In this document: positions 5,930-6,105 of the stretch, in pieces
How the letters are laid out: each line of letters opens with the position of its first letter
Position numbering within the stretch: position 1 is the first letter of the stretch
NCBI GenBank assembly: GCA_022571575.1
Contig: JACZXN010000118.1
Coordinates: 1 to 6,105, forward strand
Source: Chloroflexota bacterium
GTDB taxonomy: Bacteria > Chloroflexota > Dehalococcoidia > UBA3495
Direction: 5' to 3'
Length of the DNA stretch: 6,105 bases
The notes under the pieces: model-generated
What the model was told of the DNA's origin: nothing
Seen by the model: the letters and a program-made list of their open reading frames with translations, nothing else
Databases searched by the model: none
Program-made: the position numbers and the translations under genes

Positions 5930-6105
5930 CTAGCGTTGCCCGGCGATGTCCTTCAACGTGCGCTGATCGGCCTTGATAGAGAAACGCAAGTACGGACCCT
6001 GCGCTGTGTAGCGCGCCTGGGCGAAGTCGCTATCGTGGAAGCCCACGACGTTGTAACCCAGTGTCAGCCACATGTTCTCTCGCAGGTTGTAGCCAACATC
6101 GATGC
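5930..6105 (-). CDS. C-terminal fragment of a probable outer-membrane beta-barrel protein
   Basis: Leftward frame entering from the right edge and ending at TAG (5932-5930); 57 complete codons are visible. The peptide shows alternating polar/aromatic beta-strand character: an N-L-R-E-N turn, then M-W-L-T-L-GYN-x2-GF-x-D-S-DF, a [10 protein letters not shown] strand and a Lys-Ala-Asp-Gln tail. This arrangement (W...GYN..GF.D.DF...YTA.GPYLR) is one I associate with the C-terminal barrel of large repeat-containing surface proteins in Proteobacteria. The assignment is by recollection of the pattern, not a search. The last strand is followed by about 13 polar residues rather than ending in a terminal aromatic, which differs from standard BamA-recognised barrels. 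It points to a diderm host for this part of the window. Confidence 0.6.
   Translation of the reverse strand, partial: IDVGYNLRENMWLTLGYNVVGFHDSDFAQARYTAQGPYLRFSIKADQRTLKDIAGQR

Overview
The window appears to join two kinds of DNA. Positions 1 to about 5340 are GC-rich, with mostly G or C in third codon positions, and carry ordinary bacterial genes. A free-living Gram-negative-type or Chloroflexota-like bacterium fits. The Chloroflexota leaning comes from the RNase HII active-site surroundings (Leu-Leu-Leu-Asp without the usual following Gly) and from the cytoplasmic globin-type receptor. It is an inference from reading alone. From about 5360 to the right edge the codon use is visibly less GC-biased. 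That part holds a cysteine-rich repeat protein of the kind common in myxobacteria-like and other proteobacterial secretomes, and the C-terminus of a probable outer-membrane beta-barrel. The change is either a real insertion or recombination boundary, or an assembly join.

Left to right: a leftward zinc-ribbon gene, cut by the window edge (1-342). A 225-bp divergent intergenic region. A rightward housekeeping cluster mnmA (tRNA 2-thiolation), rnhB (RNase HII) and a YraN/UPF0102 nuclease-fold gene, tightly packed (18-bp gap, then a 4-bp overlap). A convergent intergenic gap with a strong hairpin terminator serving the leftward strand (2802-2839). A leftward two-gene unit: a soluble haem-globin methyl-accepting chemotaxis protein (start 5225), followed 53 bp later by an unrecognised 213-residue helical protein (start 3525). 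Then the cysteine-rich repeat gene on the plus strand, interrupted by one in-frame TGA. Last, converging on it with a 10-bp gap, the tail of an outer-membrane protein gene running in from the right edge.

How the genes relate: mnmA, rnhB and the YraN gene form a typical nucleic-acid housekeeping run. The globin receptor would sense oxygen or another gas in the cytoplasm and signal to CheW/CheA. The downstream gene is probably co-expressed with it, since both have good ribosome binding sites and a shared terminator, and so is a candidate accessory factor of unknown function. No RNA genes, CRISPR arrays, transposases or complete mobile elements were seen. The points most worth checking are the receptor plus unknown-partner pair, the interrupted 8-cysteine tandem repeats, and the composition break near 5360.
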